A stretch of DNA of 47,704 bases, taken from a sulfur-oxidizing endosymbiont of Gigantopelta aegis. GTDB lineage: Bacteria > Pseudomonadota > Gammaproteobacteria > GRL18. This document shows positions 1 to 8,868 of the stretch, piece after piece (position 1 is the first letter of the stretch; every line of letters starts with the position of its first letter). The stretch is from positions 1 through 47,704 of the forward strand of contig NZ_JAEHGE010000004.1 of the NCBI RefSeq assembly GCF_016097415.1, written 5' to 3'. A program made the position numbers and the translations under genes. Under the pieces are notes generated by a model. That model had not been told where the DNA came from. It was given only the letters and a program-made list of their open reading frames with translations, and made no database searches.

Positions 1-513
1 GTTAACAGCATCTGTTAACGTGCTATTCCATGTTTGTCTGGCATTTCTTAAATTGCTGAAGTTATAGGTTGACCAGTCGCCGCCTTGCGGGAATATGGCG
101 TTCATCTGTGATCTTATCCGGGCGGCATCATATTGAAGTGCTGCAACAGAATTCATGACATTGGTTATTTCAGCAGACTGAATCACATTGTCATTGATCA
201 AACCAACCCACTCAGAAGCGCCTAGCCGATCCAGATTCTTGACCCAATTCGCAACCATTTGTATTTGCTGTGCAGTCTGCGTCACAGATTCTATCGTCTG
301 CAAAACATTTTCAGCACTGGTAATAACTTGCTCTGCGGTTTGGGCGGCCTGTTCTGCCGAATCTGCCGTCCAGAAACCGGTTTGTATACCGATATGAGCA
401 ATATCAACAACTGGAATACCTGTTGCATTGACATGTGAAAACGGTATCAATGAGACAACAGACGTTGCAACCATGATTTTAAAGTTTCTCATGAGAACAT
501 TTTTTTTCAACAT
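1..513 (-). CDS. trbJ: TrbJ/VirB5-type conjugal transfer protein, N-terminal part (gene crosses the window ends)
   Basis: These 171 codons run off position 1 in frame; the next base, 47,704, continues the same frame to a stop at 47,384, for 277 aa in total. The N-terminus looks like a signal peptide (hydrophobic ATSVVSLIPF, then a likely cleavage after HVNA), followed by a glutamine/alanine-rich helical region typical of TrbJ, a VirB5-like minor pilus component exported to the periplasm. ATG at 513 is 5 nt after a GAGGGAG Shine-Dalgarno; ATG at 516 overlaps the stop of the preceding gene, and ATG at 492 lies inside an operator-like palindrome. The order trbE, small gene, trbJ, trbK-like, trbL fits Ti/Tn4371-type trb operons. 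Confidence 0.85.
   Translation of the reverse strand, partial: MLKKNVLMRNFKIMVATSVVSLIPFSHVNATGIPVVDIAHIGIQTGFWTADSAEQAAQTAEQVITSAENVLQTIESVTQTAQQIQMVANWVKNLDRLGASEWVGLINDNVIQSAEITNVMNSVAALQYDAARIRSQMNAIFPQGGDWSTYNFSNLRNARQTWNSTLTDAVN
485..498. promoter_or_regulatory. Palindromic O_B-type site (site 1)
   Basis: The plus strand reads TTTCTCATGAGAAC. It lies in the 5' end of trbJ and includes the in-frame ATG at 492, so a bound protein would sit on a possible alternative start codon. Confidence 0.6.
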
Positions 514-812
514 CATAACTCCCTCATATATTCAGAAACCAAATATTCACAAGAAATTGTTGTTGTTTCAGATGAAGCTGAAATCATTTTGTTAATGATA
601 GTTATTGTTTTTTCATAATCTATATTTTTATGTTCAAAGCATTCATTAATCATTTTTTTAAATAAAAATACCCCTTCGTTAGCCTTTGGATCAGTTGGAT
701 TCAGTTGAAATGATCCCGGCTTTTTAATCAAAACCTTGTCGGCTGAATATGAAACAGACAAGTGAAATAATAAAAAAAACAGAACAAAAAAATAAGAAAT
801 TAAACTTTTCAT
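513..812 (-). CDS. Small secreted protein of unknown function in the trb operon
   Basis: 99 aa with a strong N-terminal signal peptide (MKSLISYFFVLFFLLFHLS, cleavage probably after SYSA). The mature part is short, lysine-rich, and has two cysteines (one in NECFEHK, one in SCEYL) that could form a disulphide in the periplasm. It sits between trbE (17 nt upstream) and trbJ, and its stop overlaps the first possible ATG of trbJ, so translation is probably coupled. I do not recognise the family. Its position suggests an accessory periplasmic part of the mating channel or a surface/entry-exclusion function, which is inference only. Confidence 0.7.
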   Translation of the reverse strand: MKSLISYFFVLFFLLFHLSVSYSADKVLIKKPGSFQLNPTDPKANEGVFLFKKMINECFEHKNIDYEKTITIINKMISASSETTTISCEYLVSEYMREL

Positions 813-1962
813 TGCTATCCTCTAAAAATTAAGAAGCTACAGATAACGGTTCACTGACCATATCCGCTGCCCAGGTTAAATTACGTTGGCGTAATAATAA
901 TTCAGCCCATTGCTCCGATGAATGATTCTTTTCCAGATCATCCATAAAAGCTTGATCAGAAGGTGAAGAACGACCGACGAATGCCAGAGCAACATCCCCC
1001 AGTTCAAGATCAAACAGTCGTTTACCTTTGGGTGAACGGTAAAAATATTCTTTTTTCTGAACAGCTCTACTCAAATTAATAATTTCAGTTTCAGACAGTC
1101 CTAATTTGGTATAGGCTTCCGATGTTAAAGGATCGGTGGCACTGTTATCTGGCAAGAAGATTTTTGTCATACAGGCCGAAAGCAGAGTAGAACAGATTGG
1201 CGAATTAATGGCATCTTCAATTTCCTGAGTAGCAAACACCACAAAGACATTCTTTTTTCTGAGTGTTTTCAGCCATTGCCTTAACCGTGTAGCAAAAAAT
1301 GGGTGATCCATAAACAGCCAGGCTTCATCCAGAATCAACAGAGTAGGGCGCCCATCAAAACGCTGCTCAATTCGATAGAATAAATAACCCAACGCGGGAA
1401 CAATCGCGCTATTTCCCAAATCCATTAATGACCCCATTTCAATCATTGTCCAGAAGTCATCCTGCAACGTGTCGTTGTCACTATCGAATAACTGCCCATA
1501 GGTTCCCTCAAGCGTGTATTGCATCAACGCATCCCGAATATCTTGATTCTGGATTAATTGCTGTAAGCCGCCTATCGTTCGTTGTTTCCTAGGTGAAGTT
1601 GCCAACGATTGAAGCGCATTATGAATTTCTGTTTTATCCTTTGGCGTTAAGGTTAAATTCTGTAAATCCATAAGCGTTTCTATCCAACCTTCCGCCCAGT
1701 TCAAGTCCGATTTTTGATCAATATTGACTAACGGCTGAAAGGCAACGGGACGATCTTCATTGCCAGGTTCATAGATAGACCCACCGACCGCCATTGTTGC
1801 CGCTCTTGCAGTGCGATCTTTATCAAAAAAGACCACCTGTGCTTTCGGGTATCTTAGCCATTGCATAGCCAGTATGCCGAGCAATGTTGATTTACCGCTA
1901 CCGGTCGGCCCAGCAATAAAGGTATGGCCCACATCACCGACTGATAAAGATAATCTGAAAGG

Positions 1963-1973
1963 GGTATTACCGG
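1963..1973. repeat. Target site duplication, left copy
   Basis: GGTATTACCGG is directly next to the left IS end and identical to 3407-3417. It is trbE sequence. Confidence 0.95.
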
Positions 1974-3406
1974 CATAAGCGCCAACTTAAGCCCCCAACC
2001 ACTTGATTAAACACGACTTACGCCCAGCTCTCTGCATTGTCGAATCATTCCCAAAATCGGTTCAGGTAGACTCTGCAACGAACGTTTTCTCGGGCGTTCG
2101 CTAACGCTTTTCAAATAATCACGCTGAAAGCGTTCTTGCTTCGGAAAACAGGCGTTCAATCCTGATTTAATGTCCTCAGCAATCGTTTTATACAAACGCC
2201 AGGGTGTCAATGCACGCGGCCCATCCATTTTCGTCAAGGCCTTGGTAAAACACCGCTGCGCGATCTTTTCCGTAACCACCGCATACAGAAGTTTGCCCTG
2301 TAAATACAATTCGGCCAATTGACTGTCTTTACGGGCACGTAATTGATTGATCGCCAACAGGCTTTTCAGCCGTTTGATCACCAATTCCACCTGCCAGCGT
2401 ACACGATAGAGCGCGGCAGCCGTTTCGGTGCTGAGCAACTCGACCGGCACGGACGTTAAAATTAAGACCCATTCACTGAGATAGAGCGTTTTTTCCTGGG
2501 CTGTACGTCCTTTGTTCTGCGCTCTGAGTTTCGCTTTACGCCGGGCTTGCGCCGCTTTTTCGGCAGGTAACGGAACCGCATGTACCGTGCAGGCGATTCG
2601 TTTAGTATCATGGCACAAATAAACCGGAATAGCCCCCGCTTGTTTCCCGAGACGTTGTAATTTCGTTTCCCAGTCAATTTTTATCATTTTGCCGTGCTCG
2701 TCAAGCTCGTATAAATTCATGCTGTGTGCGTTATAGCGCAGCACAATATCGCCACCTCGGTCAATAAAAGGCACCAACGACTTCGGTTGATTGTAGCCAC
2801 GATCAATCAACACGACATCGCCCGATTCCAGCACATAATGGTCAAGGCTTTCGCCAATCTTGTCCGTACTGACTTCAACCTGGCGCAATGTCAGTGAAAT
2901 CAAATCTATCGCGATATGTAGCCGATACGTGGTTTCTGTCGCACCGGGTTCCTGCACGGTCGAGCCATCAATAATAACGAAGCTTAATGAACCACTGTCA
3001 ACCACCTGATGCAACCCAAATACGCCCGATAGCAAGGATTTTACCCAAGGAACGCAGGCCGCCAGTCTTTTTTACCGCCGTATCACTTAAGTGAGCCCTG
3101 TAAGTGAGCCACCTCGCCGGCGCAACTCCGCAAGGAGAAATCCAGACCACAGTAGAGCATCACCAACTGTAACAGTTGTAAGGGCGAACGGATCTTGCGC
3201 GCACGCGTGAAGGCTTTAAATTCATAGGCTTGTTGTTGATAATCTTCTGGAAGTTCTTGCACAAATTGTTCAAAACGAGTATCTATGTGAGGTGGCTGCT
3301 TTTTCATAGGGTTTTCACTTTTGTCGGCAAAAGACTCTATGTGGTGGCCACACCTTTATTTTTCAACACGTAATCAATGATTTAATGGCTTAAGTTGGCG
3401 CTTATG
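1974..3406 (-). mobile_element. IS4-family insertion sequence (1,433 bp) in trbE
   Basis: The ends are perfect 20-bp inverted repeats (1974-1993 CATAAGCGCCAACTTAAGCC and its complement at 3387-3406). An 11-bp direct duplication of trbE flanks it, within the 10-13 bp range typical of several IS4 groups. It encodes one DDE transposase with the IS4 signature Y-(2)-R-(3)-E-(6)-K, transcribed on the same strand as trbE. Identical ends and identical target copies point to a recent insertion. The transposase frame is nevertheless broken twice, so movement would have needed a functional copy elsewhere, or the lesions came later. Confidence 0.95.
2007..3307 (-). pseudogene. IS4-family transposase, broken by two frameshifts
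   Basis: The N-part (3307-3083, MKKQPPHIDTRFEQ) and C-part (up to about 3074, down to 2007) belong to one protein. The catalytic DDE residues are recognisable as VIIDGST, VLIDRGY and the YREK box YRVRWQVELVIKRLK. A 13-bp tandem duplication (3088-3100 repeated from 3101) shifts the frame by +1, and a T6 run (A6 in the gene, 3068-3073) that is one base too long shifts it again. Correcting both gives 1,287 bp, 428 aa, reading EVAHLSDTAVKRLAACVPW across the site, a normal IS4 length. The longest intact piece starts only at a TTG (3035). Confidence 0.88.
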
Positions 3407-3417
3407 GGTATTACCGG
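3407..3417. repeat. Target site duplication, right copy
   Basis: GGTATTACCGG directly follows the right IS end and repeats 1963-1973. It keeps the same trbE codon phase, which is why excision would restore the gene. Confidence 0.95.
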
Positions 3418-4733
3418 TTGTATTACAAACCAGTAAAGGGGCCGCTATCCCCGTTTCTTTCGCCAGGTGATAATCATGTCGATCACCTGACCAAATGGCA
3501 CTCAACGGGAATATATGTGCCACATTCAAGGTATTAATCAAGGGGCGGCGCACGTTGGAATATACATGACCTGGCAGCGAAGACAACCAAGCATGAAATG
3601 AATTGGTTGTTTCATGCCGCGTAGTAAAGCCCTTGCTATTAATCACCTGCATCACGGTATCTAACCGTTGATGACATATATCCAAATCTGGATGCCAGAC
3701 AGTAATTGTCGAAGTGTAATAACCATACGCCACAACATCATTACCCAGTTCCTCTAAAGCGGCTTCCGCATCAACCGCATTACTTTCAGCCTCGGTATCG
3801 ACAATACGTGACTCTGTACCTGATGCCTGTTCTTTAACCAGAGTAAATAATGACTTTCGTTTTGAAAACCAGTTCTTGCGATATTTATCAACCTCATTCT
3901 TTGCATCTTGATTGTCCAGACAGATAAACCGGCTTGACCAGCGATATTCAAGAGCCAGGTGATTGAGTCCATCCAAAATACCCGGCCATGCTTCCGATGG
4001 AAACCCGTTTATCGTAGCCGTCATGACATAGTTATTTCCCAACACAGGAATTTCACCGGGTTGATACGCCTGATCGGTCAGAATATGATCCAGATAGATT
4101 GGGGTATCAGGTGTTTTTACCGGATGTCTTCTTGATGAAACGGTGGAATGTAAATAAGTCAGCGTTTCATCATCATTCAATTCAACAACTTCTGGAAAAA
4201 CATCCCGCATGATTCCGGCAATATGTTTGACCGTTTTAATGAAATAACTCAAGTCTCGCTGGTTATCATAATCCTGGTCGTGTGCATCACGATTCGGATC
4301 ATCAATAAAAACAGCTTCCACTTTTTTAACCTTATCGGGTGGCATAACCCAGGTAAACGTTAAAAAATAATTGGATTCAAAGTGATCTCCTTCATCTTCA
4401 TAATGTCCACGCCGTTCTTCATCGACAATCCAGCTTGCAGAATTTGGCCACTGACAGGACACATATTCATTTGTCCTGAAACGCTGGGACTCAGAGAAGT
4501 ACGCCCATCCAGAACCCAGCCGTTTAAGAACATTGTTCAATCGTGCGCTACTGGATTGAAGTTCAGCCGGTGAAGAACTTCCCAAGTCAGGACCACGAAA
4601 AGCAATGGTTTTTTGCAAAACGCCATTTTTTTGCAAAATGACACCAGGGGCAACTAACATCGCCCAAGGCAAATAGTCACTTAACCACTTTGTTTTTTTC
4701 CGGTATTCGGATAAATTAAACATGCCATAACTC

Positions 4734-4985
4734 CTACGGGTCTAACCGGCGAGGGGCTTTCATTGCAAATTTGAAAACATCAAAAAAATAGGGATCTTTT
4801 TTAGTCAAAATTGCAAACCCGATATGAAAAATAAAAAAGATGGGGAGCACCCATATTTCCTGCAACCCGAAACCTACGGCGCAGGCGGTCGTCCACAAGA
4901 TAAACGCCAACGTTCTAGGCAAGCCGACAATCAATATTGGGGTAATTAATCCCCGATGAATAGGGGCTGTGTAGCCATCTTCCAT
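4734..4985 (-). CDS. trbD: TrbD/VirB3-like membrane protein
   Basis: 83 aa with a short basic cytoplasmic start (HRGLITPILIVGLPRTLAF), two closely spaced hydrophobic segments (about residues 22-40 and 45-60) and a KKDPYFFDVF tail, the hallmark arrangement of TrbD/VirB3. These proteins help place the pilus machinery in the inner membrane and interact with the VirB4/TrbE ATPase. It sits between trbC (9 nt upstream) and trbE (10 nt downstream), as in other trb operons. Confidence 0.9.
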   Translation of the reverse strand: MEDGYTAPIHRGLITPILIVGLPRTLAFILWTTACAVGFGLQEIWVLPIFFIFHIGFAILTKKDPYFFDVFKFAMKAPRRLDP

Positions 4986-4994
4986 TGTTTTCTC

Positions 4995-5315
4995 CTAAAT
5001 AAGCAATCCACCGGTAAAACCAAAGAAGGTCAAGCTCCAGGACAAGGCATTAAACGCAATAGTCAAACCTAAAACAATCCACATGGCACGGCGAATTAAA
5101 CCACCACCTTCAGAAAACGCCAGACCAAACCCAAAAACGACAATTGAAATCGCACCGATTACACGAGCCACAGGCCCAGTTAATGAATTCAATAAATTGT
5201 TAAGCGGGGTTTCCCAAGGCATACCGGTTGTTGTCGCAGCCTCCGCATTTGTTCCCATGAGAAACATTAGGGTAAAAAGACTCAAGAAGAAAATGGTATT
5301 ACGTCTATATTTCAT
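4995..5315 (-). CDS. trbC: TrbC/VirB2-like propilin
   Basis: 106 aa. A signal peptide (MKYRRNTIFFLSLFTLMFLMGTNAEA) precedes a mature region with two long hydrophobic helices (about 50-70 and 78-105) separated by a basic loop GGGLIRRA, as in VirB2/TrbC pilins. In RP4 the pilin is trimmed and cyclised by the TraF peptidase, and a TraF-like gene is present at 11,736. The start is supported by AAAAGGAACC upstream. A GTATATA-N4-TATATAC palindrome lies 22 bp before the start, suggesting that the trbC-trbI block has its own controlled promoter. Confidence 0.9.
   Translation of the reverse strand: MKYRRNTIFFLSLFTLMFLMGTNAEAATTTGMPWETPLNNLLNSLTGPVARVIGAISIVVFGFGLAFSEGGGLIRRAMWIVLGLTIAFNALSWSLTFFGFTGGLLI
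5251..5264. promoter_or_regulatory. O_B-type palindrome inside trbC (site 2)
   Basis: GTTCCCATGAGAAA on the plus strand, within the signal-peptide codons of trbC. Its intragenic position suits a ParB-like partition or silencing site better than a simple promoter operator. Confidence 0.55.
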
Positions 5316-5337
5316 AATGGTTCCTTTTAAGTTAAAT

Positions 5338-5355
5338 GTATATAGAATTATATAC
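5338..5355. promoter_or_regulatory. O_A-type 18-bp palindrome upstream of trbC
   Basis: GTATATA-GAAT-TATATAC, in the trbB-trbC gap. On the minus strand it contains TATAAT, which could be a -10. I see no good -35, so the promoter is inferred from the other O_A sites. Confidence 0.65.
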
Positions 5356-5384
5356 TATGAAGTAAAATAAATGATTTCTTTTCG

Positions 5385-6338
5385 TTAGTCAACAGGTGAA
5401 ATTAACCACTCACCATTTTTATATCCAGTCACCTCAGAGATACCCGATAGACACCGACCGGCAGGCGAGTTTTTATCACGTTTGATATGAACGCACAGGT
5501 CAATAGTCTGGGCCACAAACGCCTTTGGAGCCACCATATTATTTTCTTCAATCAATTGACACATGCGGGTTAACATTTCGCGGGTACTGTCTGCGTGAAT
5601 GGTTGCAACACCGCCAGGGTGTCCTGTATTCCACGCCTTGAGTAAATCAAGGGCAGCTTTATCTCTAACCTCCCCAATGATGATCCGGTCAGGCCGCCAC
5701 CTTAAACTGTCAAATAAAGCGCGCTGCAATGATACATTAGCATCCGTATAAAAGTGAACCTTGTTAAGTGCATTACACTGTAATTCTCGATTGTCTTCAA
5801 TAATGATGACACGATCACCGGTTACTGAGATGACATCGAGCAAAGCATTTGCCAATGTAGTCTTACCAGAACCGGTTCCACCACCTAACAAGATATTTTT
5901 TCGATCCATGACCGCGTTATGCAAAATCTGCGACTGGCTCACCGTTAGAATGCCCTTGGCGACATAATCATTCAAATTAAAAACTTTTTTGGCCGGCAGC
6001 CGGATACATAGTGCAGGACTGTCTACCATTGGCGGCATGGATGCCTGGATTCTCGCATTCCATTGGGGTAGTGTACCTGCAACACTGGGGTTATCGGTTG
6101 AAATAGTCGTTTGCATGATGGAAGCAACCAGACGGATGGCCCGTTCTATTTCTGCCGTGGTTATTTGAATATCGGTTTGTTCCGGTGGCTCGCCTATCCT
6201 TTCAACCCAGACGCGGGTATCTGGATTGATCATCACTTCAACCACATCAGCGTCATTTAAAAGATGCAGAACAGGATCAAGAGCTGTAGTTAATTGTGTT
6301 TGCTTTCGTCGAACAACTTCATCACTAATATCTTTCAT
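5385..6338 (-). CDS. trbB: TrbB/VirB11-type secretion ATPase
   Basis: 317 aa. Walker A GGGTGSGKT at about 152-160, the Asp box IIIEDNREL, the Walker B-region GEVRDKAALDLL and the His box GGVATIHADS follow each other as in VirB11/TrbB/PilT-like ATPases. These form hexamers at the inner-membrane face and switch the channel between pilus building and DNA transfer. The start overlaps the stop of the CopG-like gene by 4 nt, so it is read as part of the relaxase-traG unit, while trbC downstream may have a separate promoter. Length is typical. Confidence 0.95.
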   Translation of the reverse strand: MKDISDEVVRRKQTQLTTALDPVLHLLNDADVVEVMINPDTRVWVERIGEPPEQTDIQITTAEIERAIRLVASIMQTTISTDNPSVAGTLPQWNARIQASMPPMVDSPALCIRLPAKKVFNLNDYVAKGILTVSQSQILHNAVMDRKNILLGGGTGSGKTTLANALLDVISVTGDRVIIIEDNRELQCNALNKVHFYTDANVSLQRALFDSLRWRPDRIIIGEVRDKAALDLLKAWNTGHPGGVATIHADSTREMLTRMCQLIEENNMVAPKAFVAQTIDLCVHIKRDKNSPAGRCLSGISEVTGYKNGEWLISPVD

Positions 6339-6769
6339 GGCTTATCCTCCCTTGCAGCGTCTAATTCATCTTCTGATATGGGTGAATCCTGAACCAAATC
6401 ATCAACAAAATAATGCCCCCCTGATATTTGTGTCGCAACGTAATCACAAAACTGCTCATAGCGTTGTGCGGCATACCGCTGGGCATTTTCCTTGTCGTTG
6501 TCTGGAATACGCGGCGTATGAGCAAACCAGAGTTTGACAAACACGGATAAGGCTTCTGCCATCAATTGAATATCCCGATTGGCTTTAGCCAGAGCGCGTG
6601 TGTGCTTGTCCAATCGCCTGAACAACAATTTAGTATCAGTTGTTTCATCCAGATAAGCGCGTATCGCTGCATTGGTGACGCTGCTAATAGACTTGCCTGA
6701 TTTCGCGCAATACTGACGCAAGTTCTTATCCAATTTAGGATCAAGATAGGTCTGGAACTTTTTATTCAT
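6335..6769 (-). CDS. CopG/ribbon-helix-helix-like protein between traG and trbB
   Basis: 144 aa. The N-terminus (KFQTYLDPKLDKNLRQYC, then GKSISSVTNAAIRAYLDE) fits a ribbon-helix-helix DNA-binding fold. The rest is helical with a long central segment and an acidic tail. Genes of this kind often lie between the coupling protein and trbB in Ti/Tn4371-type systems. Four-base overlaps on both sides (ATG/stop with traG and with trbB) show tight co-translation. Likely roles are autoregulation or an auxiliary part at the relaxosome-coupling interface; neither is shown here. Confidence 0.75.
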   Translation of the reverse strand: MNKKFQTYLDPKLDKNLRQYCAKSGKSISSVTNAAIRAYLDETTDTKLLFRRLDKHTRALAKANRDIQLMAEALSVFVKLWFAHTPRIPDNDKENAQRYAAQRYEQFCDYVATQISGGHYFVDDLVQDSPISEDELDAAREDKP

Positions 6770-8868
6770 AAAGGCAAGTCTCCCCCACTTTGGTCTCTGG
6801 ATAATTCCTGTAGCCGTCCTTGTTGCCGCTGATTAATAAGGCGGCGTTGGGCTTGTTGATTATTGATATTTCGGTCTTCGTCTCTTTCATATTCCTTTTC
6901 ATCTTTTATGCGGTCATCTTCTAATGATTCCATTTGTAGTGCTAATTCGTGTTCATCGAGACCACGTTCATTTTCATTATCTATTCCTGTATTGATACCG
7001 TCCTCATGAACAGGGGATATATCAAGAGAACCATCAGGATCAATGTTCTCATGAGAAACAGACATTTCTTCCGTCTTTTCGATATAAACCCAGGGATGCG
7101 TTATAGGTTTGGGAAATTCCTTGCGCTGTTCTTCTTCAGAATTCGGCGCCGGTAAATTAGCGCGTTTCATAAAACGAGGATCGTTGTAATAGGTAACTTT
7201 ACGCCCGTAATAAGGGAACAACCCACCGATCAGAATTAAATTCGCATGAGGTGGCATATTGAGAATTTCACCAGGCGTTAATAATTGCCTGGGGGACTCC
7301 TGCTCGCTCACCATCACATGACCTAACCACGGGGCCAGACGGGAACCGGCATAGTTGGCCATTTTTCTAACCTGGGTGGATTGTCCCAGTAAATCCGATA
7401 TGCGCTTTGCCGTTTTCTCATCCAGTGCGCCATAAGTAATCCGAATATGCGAAGTATCCAGAATGGCGTTATTGGAACCGTAATGTTTTTCGATCTGATT
7501 CAGAGATTGCGCGATTAAATAGGCACGAATTCCGTAACCAGGAAAATAAGCCAAGCCTGATTCTAAAAAGTCCATCCTCCCCAGCGTTGGAAATTCGTCA
7601 ATCATCAATAACATTTTGTGCCGGTAATCCGGCTGCGAATGGTCATGACTCATGGACTCGGTAATCCGCCGCCCGATTTGATTAAGAACAAGACGAATTA
7701 ATGGCCTAGTATCTTTAACCTCACTTACAGGAATAGTAAAATACAAACTGACAGGATTTTTTGAGTTCATCAGATCTTTTATTGAAAAATCAGATTCTCG
7801 AATATTGTTAGAAATTACAGGGTCACGATAGAGCGTTAAAAATGATGTTGCGGTACTCAGAACCGCTGACAATTCATTCTCAGATTTATTCAGCACCTCA
7901 CGGGTCATACTAGCGACGATAGGATGAGGCCGATCACCTAAATGCCTATAGGTCATCATGTAAGTTAATGTCTGTGAAATATTTCTTCTTGGATCAGTCA
8001 AAAAACTGGCAACACCTGGAATACTTTTATCTTTTTCGGCATACAATACATGTAAAATAGCCGCAATTAAAAGTGCCTTACTGGTTCTTTCCCAGTGATC
8101 ATTCTTATGGTTTGGATCACCGGTATCAACAATCATTTCTGCAATACCTTGTGCATCCCTAAATTCATTATCGCCTTTTCTGATTTCATACAATGGATTA
8201 AATTTCACGGATGAAACAGATGTGGGTTCAAACCGTAAAACATGGGAGAATTTTTTTCTGAAACCGGCTGTGATTTCCCAGTTTTCCCGCTTGATGTCAT
8301 AAACAATGACGCTACCCTTCCAGGTCAATAAAGTTGGTATAACTAACCCTACACCTTTACCGCTTCTAGGCGGTGCAAATACCAGCGCATGTTCCGGCCC
8401 ATTATGTTGCAGCAACTGACCATCAACCGTTTGACCGATAACAATGCCTTCACCAGCGAACAAACCCGCCTCTTTCAGCTCTTTTTCAGTGGACCAGCGA
8501 GCCGTTCCATAGGCATCCCCCGCCTTATTTCTCCTTGCCCTCCAAACCGCAATATAAACCAGTAAAATAGCCTCTATTGCAAATGATCCATAAATGAATA
8601 AATAAGACGTTGCAAAAACACCTCTCGCATAAACTTCATAGTAATACGTCCATTCAAAAACACGCCAGGGTATATAGACGGGATAGCCAAATAAAATAAA
8701 CCAGGGATCACCCAGATTTTCTTGATACCCTAGTTCATATGCACAGTATTGCGTTGCCCCCCAAACACCCAGCGTAATTATCAAAACGCCCGATATTAAA
8801 TTAATGTAATAAATTGAGCGAGAATCCTCTTTTATAATGCCCCAAGGGGCTTGTGTATTTTCGGTCAT
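6766..8868 (-). CDS. traG: TraG/VirD4-type coupling protein
   Basis: 700 aa. Two to three N-terminal membrane segments (about 18-45, 55-72 and 85-110) are followed by Walker A APPRSGKG (about 165-172) and the Walker B region LLMIDEFPTLGRMDFLESGL with the AYLIAQSLNQIEKHYG motif of VirD4/TraG hexameric pumps. The protein links the relaxase-DNA complex to the secretion channel. The C-terminus beyond about 600 is strongly charged (Glu/Asp/Arg) and probably disordered, longer than many homologues. It overlaps the relaxase stop by 4 nt and the next gene start by 4 nt. Confidence 0.95.
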   Translation of the reverse strand: MTENTQAPWGIIKEDSRSIYYINLISGVLIITLGVWGATQYCAYELGYQENLGDPWFILFGYPVYIPWRVFEWTYYYEVYARGVFATSYLFIYGSFAIEAILLVYIAVWRARRNKAGDAYGTARWSTEKELKEAGLFAGEGIVIGQTVDGQLLQHNGPEHALVFAPPRSGKGVGLVIPTLLTWKGSVIVYDIKRENWEITAGFRKKFSHVLRFEPTSVSSVKFNPLYEIRKGDNEFRDAQGIAEMIVDTGDPNHKNDHWERTSKALLIAAILHVLYAEKDKSIPGVASFLTDPRRNISQTLTYMMTYRHLGDRPHPIVASMTREVLNKSENELSAVLSTATSFLTLYRDPVISNNIRESDFSIKDLMNSKNPVSLYFTIPVSEVKDTRPLIRLVLNQIGRRITESMSHDHSQPDYRHKMLLMIDEFPTLGRMDFLESGLAYFPGYGIRAYLIAQSLNQIEKHYGSNNAILDTSHIRITYGALDEKTAKRISDLLGQSTQVRKMANYAGSRLAPWLGHVMVSEQESPRQLLTPGEILNMPPHANLILIGGLFPYYGRKVTYYNDPRFMKRANLPAPNSEEEQRKEFPKPITHPWVYIEKTEEMSVSHENIDPDGSLDISPVHEDGINTGIDNENERGLDEHELALQMESLEDDRIKDEKEYERDEDRNINNQQAQRRLINQRQQGRLQELSRDQSGGDLPL
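7045..7058. promoter_or_regulatory. O_B-type palindrome inside traG (site 3)
   Basis: GTTCTCATGAGAAA within the acidic C-terminal coding region of traG, far from any promoter. Confidence 0.55.

Larger units (their letters stand above)
829..4723 (-). pseudogene. trbE: trbE (VirB4-type transfer ATPase), split by an insertion sequence
   Basis: The first part (4723 to about 3407) begins MFNLSEYRKKTKW and matches the N-terminal region of TrbE. The last part (1973 to 829) carries Walker A GPTGSGKST, the Walker B-like LLILDEAW and the C-terminal ATPase domain. Removing the IS and one copy of the 11-bp duplication gives 2,451 bp, exactly 817 codons, joining LVCNTTGNT to PFRLSL in frame; 816 aa is a normal TrbE length. 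As it stands, the N-part ends 10 codons inside the IS and the ATPase half has no good start (GTG at 1932, weak ribosome site). TrbE powers type IV secretion assembly and substrate transfer, so its loss should block conjugation unless supplied in trans. Confidence 0.93.

Noticed and set aside
3068-3073. A6 run in the transposase as a programmed -1 frameshift site
   Set aside because: The upstream frame stops (TGA) before the run because of the 13-bp duplication, and the shift needed at the run is +1. Simple damage explains both.
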